A DNA stretch of 64,000 nt from Panacagrimonas sp. (lineage in GTDB: Bacteria > Pseudomonadota > Gammaproteobacteria > Nevskiales > Nevskiaceae). The notes under the pieces are model-generated. The model did not search any database. It had not been told where the DNA came from and saw only the letters and a list, made by a program, of their open reading frames with translations. How positions within the stretch are numbered: position 1 is the stretch's first letter; each line of letters opens with the position of its first letter. Location: positions 1-64,000 of the forward strand of contig NZ_JAJFBP010000017.1 of assembly GCF_020697055.1 (NCBI RefSeq). The letters are read 5' to 3'. Below, piece after piece: positions 50,980 to 60,790 of this stretch. The position numbers and the translations under genes were made by a program.

Positions 50980-52466
50980 TCCTGACCTGGCAACACTGGG
51001 CGGCGCTGTCGCCGATCCTGTTCACCAGCGCCGCGATCGTCGCGGTGCTGCTGGCGATCGCGATCAAGCGCGACCACTTCTGGAACGTCACCGCCGGCAT
51101 CGCGTTCGGCAACCTGGCGTGGATCGCCGTGGCGGTGCTGTTCTTCGGGCCGCTGGTCGCACCCGAAACCATTCCCGCGATCCTGCCGCTGAAGGTCACG
51201 CCGTTGCTGGTGATCGACAATTACGCGCTGTTCTACTTCGGCATCATCATCGTCTGCACGCTGGCCTGCGCGACGCTGCTGCAGGGCTACCTCGAGGGCT
51301 ACAGCGGCAACAAGGAGGAGATGTACCTGCTGCTGGCGCTGTCGGCGCTGGGTGCGATGGTGCTGGTGGCGAGCTGCCACTTCGCGTCGTTCTTCATCGG
51401 CCTGGAACTGATGTCGATCCCGCTGTACGCGATGATCGCGTATCCCCATCGATCCCGGCGTTCGCTCGAAGGCGGCCTGAAATACCTGGTGCTGTCCGCC
51501 GCCGCGTCGTCGTTCATCCTGTTCGGCATCGCGCTGATCTACTCGCTGGTCGGCAGCCTGTCGTTCGCCGCGGTCGGCACCTACATGGCCCAGCCCGGTC
51601 CGGTGCCCGGCATCGTCACGCTCGGCGGCGCGCTGTTCCTGGTCGGCATCGGATTCAAGCTCTCGCTCGTGCCGTTCCACCTCTGGACGCCCGACGTGTA
51701 CGAAGGCGCCCCCGCGCCGGTGACCAGTTTCCTGGCGACCGCGAGCAAGACCGCGGTGTTCGCGGTGCTGCTGCGCTACTACGTCGAGGCGCGCGGGCAC
51801 GAGGACGGCGACCTCATCCAGGTGCTCACGGTGCTCGCGATCCTGTCGATGCTCGTCGGCAACGTGCTCGCGCTGCTGCAGAACAACGTCAAGCGCATGC
51901 TGGCGTACTCGTCGGTCGCGCACTTCGGCTACTGCCTCGTGGCCCTGATCGCATCGGGTCCGCTGGCGGTGGAAGCGGTGGGCGCCTACCTGATCACCTA
52001 CGTGGTGACGACGCTGGGCGTGCTCGGCGTGGTCACGCTGATCTCCAGCCCGTACAACAACGACGGTGACGCAGACGAGCTCGAGGATTACCGCGGCCTG
52101 TTCTGGCGCCGGCCCTACATCTCGTCGATCCTCACCGCACTGCTGCTGTCGCTTGCCGGCATTCCGGTGACGGCCGGCTTCGTCGGCAAGTTCTACGTGA
52201 TCGCCGCGGGTGTCGACTCCCAGGAATGGTGGCTGCTCGGCGCGGTGGTACTCGGCAGCGCGATCGGCCTGTTCTACTACCTGCGCCTGATGATCGTGAT
52301 GTTCATGGATCGCGATCGCCAGCAGCGCTTCGAGGCGCCGCTCAACTGGGGGCTGCAGACCGGCGGTGCGATGGTGGTCGCGGTCACGCTCGCCAGCTTC
52401 GTGCTCGGCCTGTATCCGCAGCCGTTCATCGAGATCATCCAGCTCGCGCCGCTGGTGGGTCCGTAA
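50976..52466 (+). CDS. nuoN: NADH-quinone oxidoreductase subunit N
   Basis: A 496-residue antiporter-like pump subunit, last gene of the operon. Conserved elements are FIGLELMSIPLYAMIAY (Glu), GFKLSLVPFHLWTPDVYEGAP (Lys) and AYSSVAHFGY. E. coli NuoN is 485 residues. GTG start at 50976. No clear terminator follows before the next gene at 52506. Confidence 0.97.
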   Translation: MILTWQHWAALSPILFTSAAIVAVLLAIAIKRDHFWNVTAGIAFGNLAWIAVAVLFFGPLVAPETIPAILPLKVTPLLVIDNYALFYFGIIIVCTLACATLLQGYLEGYSGNKEEMYLLLALSALGAMVLVASCHFASFFIGLELMSIPLYAMIAYPHRSRRSLEGGLKYLVLSAAASSFILFGIALIYSLVGSLSFAAVGTYMAQPGPVPGIVTLGGALFLVGIGFKLSLVPFHLWTPDVYEGAPAPVTSFLATASKTAVFAVLLRYYVEARGHEDGDLIQVLTVLAILSMLVGNVLALLQNNVKRMLAYSSVAHFGYCLVALIASGPLAVEAVGAYLITYVVTTLGVLGVVTLISSPYNNDGDADELEDYRGLFWRRPYISSILTALLLSLAGIPVTAGFVGKFYVIAAGVDSQEWWLLGAVVLGSAIGLFYYLRLMIVMFMDRDRQQRFEAPLNWGLQTGGAMVVAVTLASFVLGLYPQPFIEIIQLAPLVGP

Positions 52467-52505
52467 CGGACCGCGCGGACCGGACCGGCCATCGATAACC
52501 CGACG

Positions 52506-53006
52506 ATGAGCCGACGCTCGCTGCCCGCCTTCCTGTTCGCCGCGCTCGCCGGCACGGGTGCGGCGCCGGCATTCGCGGACGGATCGGATCCTGCCTGCAA
52601 GCCGGTGATCGACGCCGACAAGGCCCGCGCCGCGGCGCCGGCCTGGCACGCGAAGAAGACGATGGGCGGGATGAGCATGGAGATCATCCGCCTGGGCAAC
52701 GACGTGTACGCCGACATGGGCGGCACGGGCTGGAAGCAGATGCCGCCGCCGATGGCGGCGAACATCGTCAACGCCGGAAACCAGGCGGACCAGTTCACCG
52801 TCAGCGACTGCCGCAAGCTCGGCGACGAAACGATCAATGGCGTGGCAACGACGCTGTGGTCGTTCAAGACCAAGGTCAAGGACCTGGCACCGATCACCGG
52901 CAAGGTGTGGATCGGTCAGCGCGACGGTCTGCCGTACCGCGAGGAAGGCGAGAAGCACGCCGGTACGACGACCTACCAGGGCGTTGCGGCACCCAAGCTG
53001 AAGTAG
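52506..53006 (+). CDS. Exported protein of unknown function
   Basis: A 166-residue protein with a signal peptide (1-24, ending PAFA). Two cysteines, near 31 and 102, could pair. The C-terminal GKVWIGQRDGLPYREEGEK pattern (a strand with W-I, then short polar strands) resembles LolA-like half-barrels that bind lipid, but this is a weak impression. It lies 39 bp after nuoN and 64 bp before the SulP gene on the same strand and may be part of the nuo transcript. Confidence 0.75.
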   Translation: MSRRSLPAFLFAALAGTGAAPAFADGSDPACKPVIDADKARAAAPAWHAKKTMGGMSMEIIRLGNDVYADMGGTGWKQMPPPMAANIVNAGNQADQFTVSDCRKLGDETINGVATTLWSFKTKVKDLAPITGKVWIGQRDGLPYREEGEKHAGTTTYQGVAAPKLK

Positions 53007-53070
53007 TTCTGCAGGAGCGCGGCATGAACCGAGGCGCAACAGGCGAATTCCCGCGCTGCCGCGGGCTGCC

Positions 53071-54720
53071 TTGATCGCCATCGTCGAAGCGGCCCGCGTC
53101 GGACTGCTGCGTCCGCCTCACTGGATGCGCAACGTCGTATCCGGGGTCATCGTCGGCGTCGTTGCGCTCCCGCTCGCCATGGCCTTTGCGATCGCCAGCG
53201 GCGCGAAGCCCGAACAGGGTCTCTACACCGCGATCATCGCGGGCCTGCTGGTATCCGTGCTCGGCGGCACGCGCCTGCAGATCGCAGGACCGACCGGCGC
53301 CTTCGTCGTGATCCTTGCCGGCATCACGGCGACGCACGGCATCGAGGGTCTGCAGATCGCGACGCTGATGGCCGGCGTGATGCTGCTCGCGCTCGGCGCG
53401 GCGCGCCTGGGCGGCGTCATCCGCTTCATTCCCGACCCGGTGATCGTCGGCTTCACGGCCGGCATCGGCCTGATCATCTTCGTCGGACAGTGGCCCGCGT
53501 TCTTCGGCCTGCCCGCCGTCGGTGGCACGCACTTCCACGAAAAGCTCTGGCAGCTCGTGCACGCGCTGCGCGGCATCCACGTGTCGACCACCGCCATCGC
53601 GGTCCTGAGTCTGGTGCTGGCGATCTTCGGCGCGCGTCTTCTGCGAATGCCGCGCCTGCCGGGTCCGCTGCTCGCGCTGGTCGCCGCGACGGCGCTGCAG
53701 AGCCATTGGCAATTCGAGGGCGTCGCGACCATCGGCAGCGCGTTCGGCGGCATCCCGCAGGGGCTCCCGAGCTTCGGCCTGCCCGAGATCACCGGCGCGA
53801 AGCTGATCGAGCTGATCGGACCGGCATTTGCCATCGCGATGCTGGGCGCGATCGAGTCGCTGCTCTCCGCGGTGGTCGCCGACGGCATGGCCGGCACGCG
53901 CCACGACTCCAACCAGGAACTGGTCGGGCAGGGCATCGCCAACATCGTCGCGCCGCTGTTCGGCGGGTTCGCCGCCACCGGCGCGATCGCGCGCACCGCC
54001 ACGAACGTGCGCAACGGCGGCAACAGTCCGCTCTCCGGCATGGTCCACGCGGTCACGCTGCTGGCGATCATCCTGTTCCTGGCGCCGCTGGCTTCCGCGA
54101 TCCCGCTGTGCACGCTGGCGGCGATTCTTTTCGTCGTGGCGTGGAACATGAGCGAAGTGCATCGCTTCGCGCGGATGGTGCGCGAGGCGCCGCGGGCCGA
54201 CGTGGTGATCCTGGTCATCACGTTCCTGCTCACCGTGTTCGCCGACCTGGTGCTCGCGGTGAACATCGGCGTGATCATCGCGACGCTGCTGTTCATGCGC
54301 CGGATGGCGTCGACCGTCGAGGCCAGGATCCAGACGGCGCAGGACCTGCATTCCGAACTCGGAGCGCTCGGGGCCACGCGGCTGCCCCCGACGCTGGTGG
54401 TCTGCTCGATCGAAGGACCGCTGTTCTTCGGCGCGGTCGACAGCGTCGAGCACGTGCTCGAGCAGACCCGGACCGGTGCCAAGGTCTTCCTGATACGGCT
54501 CAAGCACGTGCCCTTCATGGACATCACCGGCCTGCAGACGCTGGAGGACGCGATCACGGGCCTGCAGCAGCGCGGCGTGCAGGTGATGCTCAGCGAGGCC
54601 AACCTGCGGGTGACACGCAAGCTTCTGCGAACCGGGATCATCCGGCGGATCGGGCGGGCGCACTATCACCGCGACCTGGCGGACGCGCTGCGCGCGGCGG
54701 GCGTCGCACCCGAAGCCTGA
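53071..54720 (+). CDS. SulP-family anion transporter with STAS domain
   Basis: A 549-residue inner-membrane transporter. The N-terminal membrane domain (about 15-410) shows VVALPLAMAFAIASG, GPTGAFVVILAG and GFAATGAIARTATNVRNGG, all SulP hallmarks. The C-terminal STAS domain (about 435-540) includes VPFMDITGLQTLED, where a phosphorylatable Ser often stands in anti-sigma antagonists; here it is Thr or absent. Likely substrate is sulfate, bicarbonate or a dicarboxylate. Start is TTG at 53071. Confidence 0.92.
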   Translation: MIAIVEAARVGLLRPPHWMRNVVSGVIVGVVALPLAMAFAIASGAKPEQGLYTAIIAGLLVSVLGGTRLQIAGPTGAFVVILAGITATHGIEGLQIATLMAGVMLLALGAARLGGVIRFIPDPVIVGFTAGIGLIIFVGQWPAFFGLPAVGGTHFHEKLWQLVHALRGIHVSTTAIAVLSLVLAIFGARLLRMPRLPGPLLALVAATALQSHWQFEGVATIGSAFGGIPQGLPSFGLPEITGAKLIELIGPAFAIAMLGAIESLLSAVVADGMAGTRHDSNQELVGQGIANIVAPLFGGFAATGAIARTATNVRNGGNSPLSGMVHAVTLLAIILFLAPLASAIPLCTLAAILFVVAWNMSEVHRFARMVREAPRADVVILVITFLLTVFADLVLAVNIGVIIATLLFMRRMASTVEARIQTAQDLHSELGALGATRLPPTLVVCSIEGPLFFGAVDSVEHVLEQTRTGAKVFLIRLKHVPFMDITGLQTLEDAITGLQQRGVQVMLSEANLRVTRKLLRTGIIRRIGRAHYHRDLADALRAAGVAPEA

Positions 54721-54735
54721 GAGGGGCGGGCGCTG

Positions 54736-56076
54736 CTACTCGATCACGGTGAAGACGCTCACCGGGTAGTGCACGCCGCGGCACTCGATCTGGCCGCGCG
54801 GGACGCAGCGGACCGAGCCATTGAGCAGGCGGTAGGTCGCATTGCTGACCAGGATGCCGCCCGGCTCGGCTTCCTTCTCGATCCGCGAGGTGATGTTCGT
54901 CTCCAGGCCCATGGCCGTGTACGTCATGCGCCCTCTTGAACCGAAGCTGCCGACGCTGACCGTGCCGGTATTGACGCCGATGCGGATCATCAGCGGCCGG
55001 CCGATGCCGAGCTTTTCCCAGCGCGCGTTGAGTTCCTGCATCTGCCGCTGCATGTCGCGCGCCGCGGCGATCGCGCGCTTGGCCTGGTCTTCCGGCGCCA
55101 GCGGATACGGCGCGCCGAACATCGCCATCAGGCCGTCTCCGGCGAACTCGTTGAGCGTGCCGCCGTGCTTCTCGACCAGCTCGCCCATGCTGGAGAGGTA
55201 GTCGATCAGCAGCGCGGTCAGGTCTTCGGGCTCGAGCAGGTCGCTGACCTCGGTGAACCGCACCATGTCGGCGAACAGGATCGTGACGCGGCGCCGCACC
55301 GGCGTGTCGATGCTGTGCGCCTCGCCGCGGATGATGAGATCCGCCACCGACGGCGGCACGTAGCGCCGGATCGCGTCGCGGCTCTGTTCGAGCTGGCCGC
55401 GTTGCCGCTCGATGATCTGGTCCTTGCGAAACGCGCGACGATTCCACTGCTCGATGACCCAGGACACGAATATTCCGGTGTTGCACGCGATCAGCTGCAT
55501 CGCCGCCATGCTGCCGGCCATCGCAAGCGAGATGTCACCGACGCGATGGTCGACGAACAGGAAGCGCATCGACATCGCCACGAACGGCAGGGTTGCGATC
55601 ATCGCCAGCAACGGACTGAGCTGGTAGACGCAGGTCCCGTACATCACGGGGATCAGCACCGCGGTGGCCGACAACGCGAAACGGTCGGGCGAGTCGATCA
55701 GCTCGTGGATCTGCCATCCCAGCAGCATTCCGGAGAGGCAGTTCGCGACGACGGTGGACGGGACCAGCCATGGGCGCAGCGCCCGGAAGAAGGTGGCGAC
55801 GAAGATGGCGCCGAGCATGCCCAGGAACGCGAGCACGGCCGGAAACACTTCGGCGAAGCTGCCCGGCTCGAGCACGTACACCGTGAGCAGGTACACCGCG
55901 TAGCCGGCCGCCGACGCCAGCATGCCGACCTGGATCAGCGGGATCTTACGGTCGATGCTCCAGTCGCGATAACGCAGCTCGATGGCCGGGTCGGCGAACC
56001 GGAAACCCAGGAAGCGCGAGCCCAGGTCCGACGAAACGTTCACGGCCAGAGACGGCGGCGACCCTTCGGCTGACAT
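54736..56076 (-). CDS. Membrane-bound class III nucleotide cyclase
   Basis: A 446-residue protein with about six N-terminal helices (45-210), a short coiled linker (210-235) and a cyclase domain (about 255-440). Metal ligands Asp270 (LFADMV) and Asp314 (FAGDG), Asn394 and Arg398 are all present, so it should be active. The purine-selecting positions are Glu310 and Thr387, where adenylate cyclases have Lys and Asp/Thr and guanylate cyclases Glu and Cys. Substrate choice is therefore uncertain. It converges on the SulP gene with a 15-bp gap. Confidence 0.9.
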   Translation of the reverse strand: MSAEGSPPSLAVNVSSDLGSRFLGFRFADPAIELRYRDWSIDRKIPLIQVGMLASAAGYAVYLLTVYVLEPGSFAEVFPAVLAFLGMLGAIFVATFFRALRPWLVPSTVVANCLSGMLLGWQIHELIDSPDRFALSATAVLIPVMYGTCVYQLSPLLAMIATLPFVAMSMRFLFVDHRVGDISLAMAGSMAAMQLIACNTGIFVSWVIEQWNRRAFRKDQIIERQRGQLEQSRDAIRRYVPPSVADLIIRGEAHSIDTPVRRRVTILFADMVRFTEVSDLLEPEDLTALLIDYLSSMGELVEKHGGTLNEFAGDGLMAMFGAPYPLAPEDQAKRAIAAARDMQRQMQELNARWEKLGIGRPLMIRIGVNTGTVSVGSFGSRGRMTYTAMGLETNITSRIEKEAEPGGILVSNATYRLLNGSVRCVPRGQIECRGVHYPVSVFTVIE

Positions 56077-56159
56077 GGCGGCGCGGAGCGCGGTGGTGAC
56101 GGTGCGGTCGATTCTACGAGAGCGTCGGCTGCATCACCGGCGCCGCAGGTCGCACCCCG

Positions 56160-59100
56160 CTAGACCCCGGCTGGGCGACGCAGGTCCAGCGTGCAGGGAT
56201 AGTCCGGGTTCGCCGTTTCGGCAGGCGGCCAGTAGGTCGACGGCGTATGCCCTAGCGGCTCGAAGCGCGACAGTCGCCGCGCCTCGGCCTCGTAGTGGTT
56301 CACCGGGAACGTGTCGTAGCTGCGGCCGGCCGGATGCATCACGTGGTACGTGCAGCCGGCGACGGCGCGGCGATGGCGCGCGTCGAACAGGTCGAAGACC
56401 AGCGGCGAGTGCACCCCGATGGTCGGATGCAGCGCCGAGGCCGGCTGCCACGCGCGGTAACGCACGCCGCAGACGGTTTCGTCCTTGATGCCGGTGGCGC
56501 GCAGCGGCAGGCGGCGACCGCCGACGGTGACGAAGTGGCGGCCCGGCGTGAGTCCGCGCGTGCGCACCTGCACGCGCTCGAGGCTGGAATCGACGAAGCG
56601 CGTCGTGCCGCTCTGCGCGGCTTCCTCGCCCAGCACCGGCCAGGGCTCGAGCGCGTGGCGCAGTTCGATCTCGATGCCTTCGTGGTTCAGCGTGCCGTGC
56701 ACCGGGAAGCGGAACTCGAGGTGCGGTTCGAACCATTCGGCGCGGAACGGGTAGCCCCGTCCGCGCAGGTCGCGCAGCACGTCGAGAAAATCGGCCCAGA
56801 CGTACTGCGGCAGCATGAACTCGTCGTGCAGGCGCGTACCCCAGCGCACCAGCGGTTCGGTGTACGGCCGCTCCCAGAACGCCGCGATCAGCGCGCGCAC
56901 CAGCAGCTGCTGCACCAGGCTCATGCGCGCGTGCGGCGGCATCTCGAAGCTGCGGATCTCGACCAGGCCGAGCCGGCCGGTGGGACCGTCGGGCGAATAG
57001 AGCTTGTCGATCGACAGCTCGGTGCGATGCGTGTTGCCGCTGATGTCGACCAGCAGGTTCCGGAAGAGGCGGTCGACGAGCCACAGCGGGAGCTGCTGGG
57101 CGGAGAGACCCTCTCCCCCCCCTCTCCCGCCTTGCGGGAAAGGGGCGTCAGGCGTCGGTCGGTGACCGCCGACTCGACCCAAGGGTACCTGCGACAGCGC
57201 GATCTCCAGCTCGTAGAGCGCCGAATCGCGGCCTTCGTCCGGGCGCGGGTGCTGCGACGTCGGGCCGATGAAGAGTCCGGAGAACAGGTAGCTCAGCGCG
57301 GGATGGTTCTGCCAGAAACGGATCATGCTGCCGAGCAGATCGGGCCGGCGCAGGAACGGCGAGTCTTCCGGCGTCGCGGCGCCCACGACGATGTGATTGC
57401 CGCCGCCGGTGCCGACGCCGCGCCCGTCGATCAGGAATTTCTCGGTGCCCAGGCGCGTCAGGCGCGCCTGTTCGTAGAGCTCGAGCGTGACGTCGCGCAG
57501 CTGCGGCCACGAATGCGAGGGATGGACGTTGACCTCGATCACGCCGGGATCCGGCGTCACCTTGAGCACGTTGAGACGGCCGTCCGTAGGCGGTGGATAG
57601 CCTTCGATCCGCACCGGCACGTCGAACTCGGCGGCGGCGTCCTCGACGGCGCCGACCAGATCGAGGTAGTCCTCGATGCCCTGGACCGGCGGCATGAACA
57701 CGCACAGGTGGCCGTCCCGCGGCTCGACCGTCAGCGCGGTGCGCACGTTGCCGCCCTGCAAATAGGCGCCGCGACGCTGCGGCGTCGGCTGGTCGCGCTC
57801 CTCGGTGAGCTTCTGCTGGCGTTCGCGACGGCGCTTCTCCTGCTCGGTCACCGGCGCCTGCAGGAAGGGTTGGCGGCGCGCGTCGACGGTCGCCGGCAGC
57901 GGTGCGCGCGGCGTGAACGGATCGCGTGGGATCAAATGGGGATAGCTCAGCGGCGCGATCCACGGCAGCGCCTCGAGCGGCAGGCGATAGCCCACCGGGG
58001 AATCGCCGGGGATCAGGTACATGCGCCCGCCGCGAAAGCTCCAGCGCTCGCTGATCCACGCCCGCGACTGCCAGCGCTGCACCGGCAGCACGTAGCCCTT
58101 GGGCGTATCCAGGCCGCGCGACAACACGCGGGCCAGGCGCGCGCGTTCCTCGGGATCCTTGAGCTTGCTCGCCTCGGCCGTGACGTTGTCCGGCAGTCGG
58201 CGCTCGCGGTGCAGGTAGTAGAACGCGTCCTCGTAGCCCGGCACCACGTTGGCCGGATCGACTTCGAGGCGCTCGGCGATCGCGCGCACCAGCGCGCGGG
58301 CGCTGTCGACGTCGGCCGGCATCGAGCCGTCGGCCAGATCGCCGCGCACGATCGGCTTGCCATCGCCGCGCCAGTACAGCGCGTAGGCCCAGCGCGGCAG
58401 CGATTCGCCCGGATACCACTTGCCCTGGCCGTAGGTCAGCAGGCCCTCGGGCGCGAACCGGTCCTTGAGCCGGCGGATCAGCTTGTTGGCGAGCCCTTCC
58501 TTCATCGGACCGACCGCGGCGGTGTTCCACTCCGCGCCCTGCATGTCGTCGATCGAGATGAACGTCGGTTCGCCGCCCATCGTCAGGCGCACGTCGCCGG
58601 CCGCGAGCCTGGAATCCACCACGGTGCCGAGCGCATCGATCGCCGACCATTGCTCGTCGGTGTAGGGCTTGGTGACGCGCGCGCTTTCCACCACGCGCGT
58701 GACCTTCATCGTGTGGCCGAACTCGGTTTCGAGTTCGCCTTCGCCGGCGAAGCTCATCGAGCCGGTGATCGGCGCGGCGGTGGAGGGCTCGGGCGTTGCG
58801 CACAGCGGGATGTGGCCTTCGCCCGTCATCAGGCCCGAGGTCGGATCGAAGCCGATCCAGCCGGCGCCGGGCACGTACACCTCGCACCAGGCGTGCAGGT
58901 CGGTGAAATCGACCTCGGTGCCCGACGGTCCATCGAGCGACTTCACGTCCGGCGTCAGCTGGATCAGGTAGCCGGAGACGAATCGCGCGGCCAGGCCCAG
59001 GTTTCGCAGCAGCTGCACCAGCAGCCACGACGTGTCGCGACACGAGCCCGAGGCGGCCTTCAAGGTCTGCTCCGGCGTCTGTACGCCGGGCTCGAGGCGG

Positions 59101-59585
59101 ATCAGGTAGCGGATCGACTGCTGCAGCGAGCGGTTCAGATCCATCAGGAAGTCGACCGTGCGCGCCCGCGTGCGCGGGATGCTGTCGATCAGCTGTTTGA
59201 ACAGCGGCGTGGCCGCGGTGGACTCGACGCGCAGGTAGGGCTCGAGATCGCGCTTGAGCGCGTCGGCGTACTTGAACGGGTAGTGCTCGGCCTCGGGTTC
59301 GACGAAGAAGTCGAACGGGTTGTAGACCGCCATGTCGGCGACCAGGTCGACCGTGACGGTGAAGTGGTCGACCGCCTGCGGGAACACCACGCGCGCCTGC
59401 CAGTTCGAGAACGCGTCCTGCTGCCAGTTGATGAAATGCGGCTGCGGTTCGACGCGCAACGAGTAGCTCAGCACGCGCGTGCGCGAATGCGGCGCCGGAC
59501 GCAGCCGGATGATCTGCGGCGACAGCGTGACCTGTCGGTCGTAGCGATAGACCGTCTGGTGGAACAGCGCGGCGTGCAGGGGCAT
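56160..59585 (-). CDS. Transglutaminase-like protein fused to DUF2126 putative amidoligase
   Basis: An 1141-residue protein. Residues 5-90 are the Bact_transglu_N domain (HQTVYRYDRQVTLSPQIIRL); the transglutaminase core has the complete triad Cys182 (GSCRDTSW), His231 (DLHAWCEVY) and Asp247 (GFDPTSG). From about 330 to the end runs DUF2126, a putative circularly permuted-type amidoligase (GTGGGNHIVVG). Such fusions are thought to make or cleave amide bonds on an unknown peptide. Around 807-828 a palindromic repeat is read in frame as a Pro/Gly/Arg-rich insert. The start at 59585 matches the family; a longer frame to 59711 is unlikely. Confidence 0.9.
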   Translation of the reverse strand: MPLHAALFHQTVYRYDRQVTLSPQIIRLRPAPHSRTRVLSYSLRVEPQPHFINWQQDAFSNWQARVVFPQAVDHFTVTVDLVADMAVYNPFDFFVEPEAEHYPFKYADALKRDLEPYLRVESTAATPLFKQLIDSIPRTRARTVDFLMDLNRSLQQSIRYLIRLEPGVQTPEQTLKAASGSCRDTSWLLVQLLRNLGLAARFVSGYLIQLTPDVKSLDGPSGTEVDFTDLHAWCEVYVPGAGWIGFDPTSGLMTGEGHIPLCATPEPSTAAPITGSMSFAGEGELETEFGHTMKVTRVVESARVTKPYTDEQWSAIDALGTVVDSRLAAGDVRLTMGGEPTFISIDDMQGAEWNTAAVGPMKEGLANKLIRRLKDRFAPEGLLTYGQGKWYPGESLPRWAYALYWRGDGKPIVRGDLADGSMPADVDSARALVRAIAERLEVDPANVVPGYEDAFYYLHRERRLPDNVTAEASKLKDPEERARLARVLSRGLDTPKGYVLPVQRWQSRAWISERWSFRGGRMYLIPGDSPVGYRLPLEALPWIAPLSYPHLIPRDPFTPRAPLPATVDARRQPFLQAPVTEQEKRRRERQQKLTEERDQPTPQRRGAYLQGGNVRTALTVEPRDGHLCVFMPPVQGIEDYLDLVGAVEDAAAEFDVPVRIEGYPPPTDGRLNVLKVTPDPGVIEVNVHPSHSWPQLRDVTLELYEQARLTRLGTEKFLIDGRGVGTGGGNHIVVGAATPEDSPFLRRPDLLGSMIRFWQNHPALSYLFSGLFIGPTSQHPRPDEGRDSALYELEIALSQVPLGRVGGHRPTPDAPFPQGGRGGGEGLSAQQLPLWLVDRLFRNLLVDISGNTHRTELSIDKLYSPDGPTGRLGLVEIRSFEMPPHARMSLVQQLLVRALIAAFWERPYTEPLVRWGTRLHDEFMLPQYVWADFLDVLRDLRGRGYPFRAEWFEPHLEFRFPVHGTLNHEGIEIELRHALEPWPVLGEEAAQSGTTRFVDSSLERVQVRTRGLTPGRHFVTVGGRRLPLRATGIKDETVCGVRYRAWQPASALHPTIGVHSPLVFDLFDARHRRAVAGCTYHVMHPAGRSYDTFPVNHYEAEARRLSRFEPLGHTPSTYWPPAETANPDYPCTLDLRRPAGV
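57119..57145. repeat. REP-like palindrome inside the transglutaminase/amidoligase gene
   Basis: CCCCTCTCCCGC (57119-57130), loop CTT, then a complementary arm 57134-57145 with one mismatch. The same core appears between nuoB and nuoCD at 38705-38730. Here it is translated, adding DAPFPQGGRGGGEG to the protein. Confidence 0.8.
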
Positions 59586-59719
59586 GGGAGGAAGCGTCGT
59601 CGTCGGGACCAGGCGCGGGGCCGATGATACGGACCCTGGAGCGCGCCACGGGCGGGTGCGGGCGCGCCAGGGAGTCTTAGCAAGAATCGCTGCAGGGTGC
59701 GGCCAGTACACTCGGGTGC

Positions 59720-60778
59720 ATGAGCGGCGTCCTGACCCACCCCGAATACGACGACCACGAACTGGTCGCCTTCCATCGCGATCCGGGATCGGGCCTGCGC
59801 GCGGTCGTGGCGGTGCACAGCACGGTGCTCGGTCGCGGGCTCGGCGGCTGCCGCGTCCATCCCTATGCCAGCGAGGCCGACGCGATCACCGACGTGCTGC
59901 GCCTGTCGCGCGGCATGACCTACAAGGCCGCGCTCGCCGGACTGCAGCAGGGCGGGGGCAAGGCGGTGGTGATCGCCGATCCGCGCCTGGACAAGACGCC
60001 CGCGATGATGCGGGCGATGGGGCGCCTGGTGCAGACGCTCGGCGGCCGCTACGTGATCGCCGAGGACTCGGGCACCGACGAGGCCGACATGCGCGAAGTC
60101 GCGCACGAGACCGCGTTCATCGGCGGTGGTGCGGCGCCGATCAATCCGGACGACCCGGGCGATCGCGACACCTCGGCCGCCACCGCGCTGGGCGTGTACT
60201 TCGGCATCCAGGCCGCCGTGCGCTTTCGCTTGGGCCGCGAAGACCTGCGCGGACTGCGCGTCTCGATCCAGGGCGTCGGCAAGGTCGGCCAGGTGCTGGC
60301 GCAGCATCTGCACGACGCTGGCGCGCGGCTGTTCGTCTGCGATGCGTACGCGCCGGCGGTGGACGCGTGCGTGCAGCGCTTCGGGGCAACGCCGGTGGAT
60401 GCGCGCGAGTTGATCGGGCTCGACGTCGACGTGTTTTCACCGTGCGCGCTCGGGGCCGTGTTCGACGACGACAGCGTGCCGCGACTGCGCGCGCCGATCG
60501 TCGCGGGCGCCGCCAACAACCAGCTCGCGGAGCCGCGCCACGGCGGCATGCTGATGGACCGCGGCGTGCTCTATGCGCCGGACTACGCGATCAACGCCGG
60601 CGGCATCATCAATCTCTACTACGAAGGGCCGACGCGCCGCTGGGCCGATGTCGAGGCGCACCTGCAGCGCATCGGCCGGACGCTGGACACGATCTTCATG
60701 CGCGCGCGCGACGAGGTGCGGCCGACGCACGAGATCGCCGATCGCATGGCCGAGACGGTATTCCGCAAGCAGCCGTAA
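59720..60778 (+). CDS. Leucine/branched-chain amino acid dehydrogenase
   Basis: A 352-residue NAD-dependent enzyme of the Glu/Leu/Phe/Val family. Substrate-binding Lys69 (GMTYKAALAG) and catalytic Lys81 (GGGKAVVI) are in place; the Rossmann motif is QGVGKVGQVL (about 183). The short size is typical of leucine dehydrogenases, which deaminate Leu, Ile and Val to their keto acids. It is divergent from the transglutaminase gene (134-bp gap, nothing palindromic seen) and converges on the DUF616 gene. Confidence 0.93.
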   Translation: MSGVLTHPEYDDHELVAFHRDPGSGLRAVVAVHSTVLGRGLGGCRVHPYASEADAITDVLRLSRGMTYKAALAGLQQGGGKAVVIADPRLDKTPAMMRAMGRLVQTLGGRYVIAEDSGTDEADMREVAHETAFIGGGAAPINPDDPGDRDTSAATALGVYFGIQAAVRFRLGREDLRGLRVSIQGVGKVGQVLAQHLHDAGARLFVCDAYAPAVDACVQRFGATPVDARELIGLDVDVFSPCALGAVFDDDSVPRLRAPIVAGAANNQLAEPRHGGMLMDRGVLYAPDYAINAGGIINLYYEGPTRRWADVEAHLQRIGRTLDTIFMRARDEVRPTHEIADRMAETVFRKQP

Positions 60779-60790
60779 CGGCGGCGCGCG

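Noticed and set aside
56295-59627. 1110-codon open frame opposite the transglutaminase gene
   Set aside because: Same compositional shadow; the minus strand has the complete catalytic triad and DUF2126.
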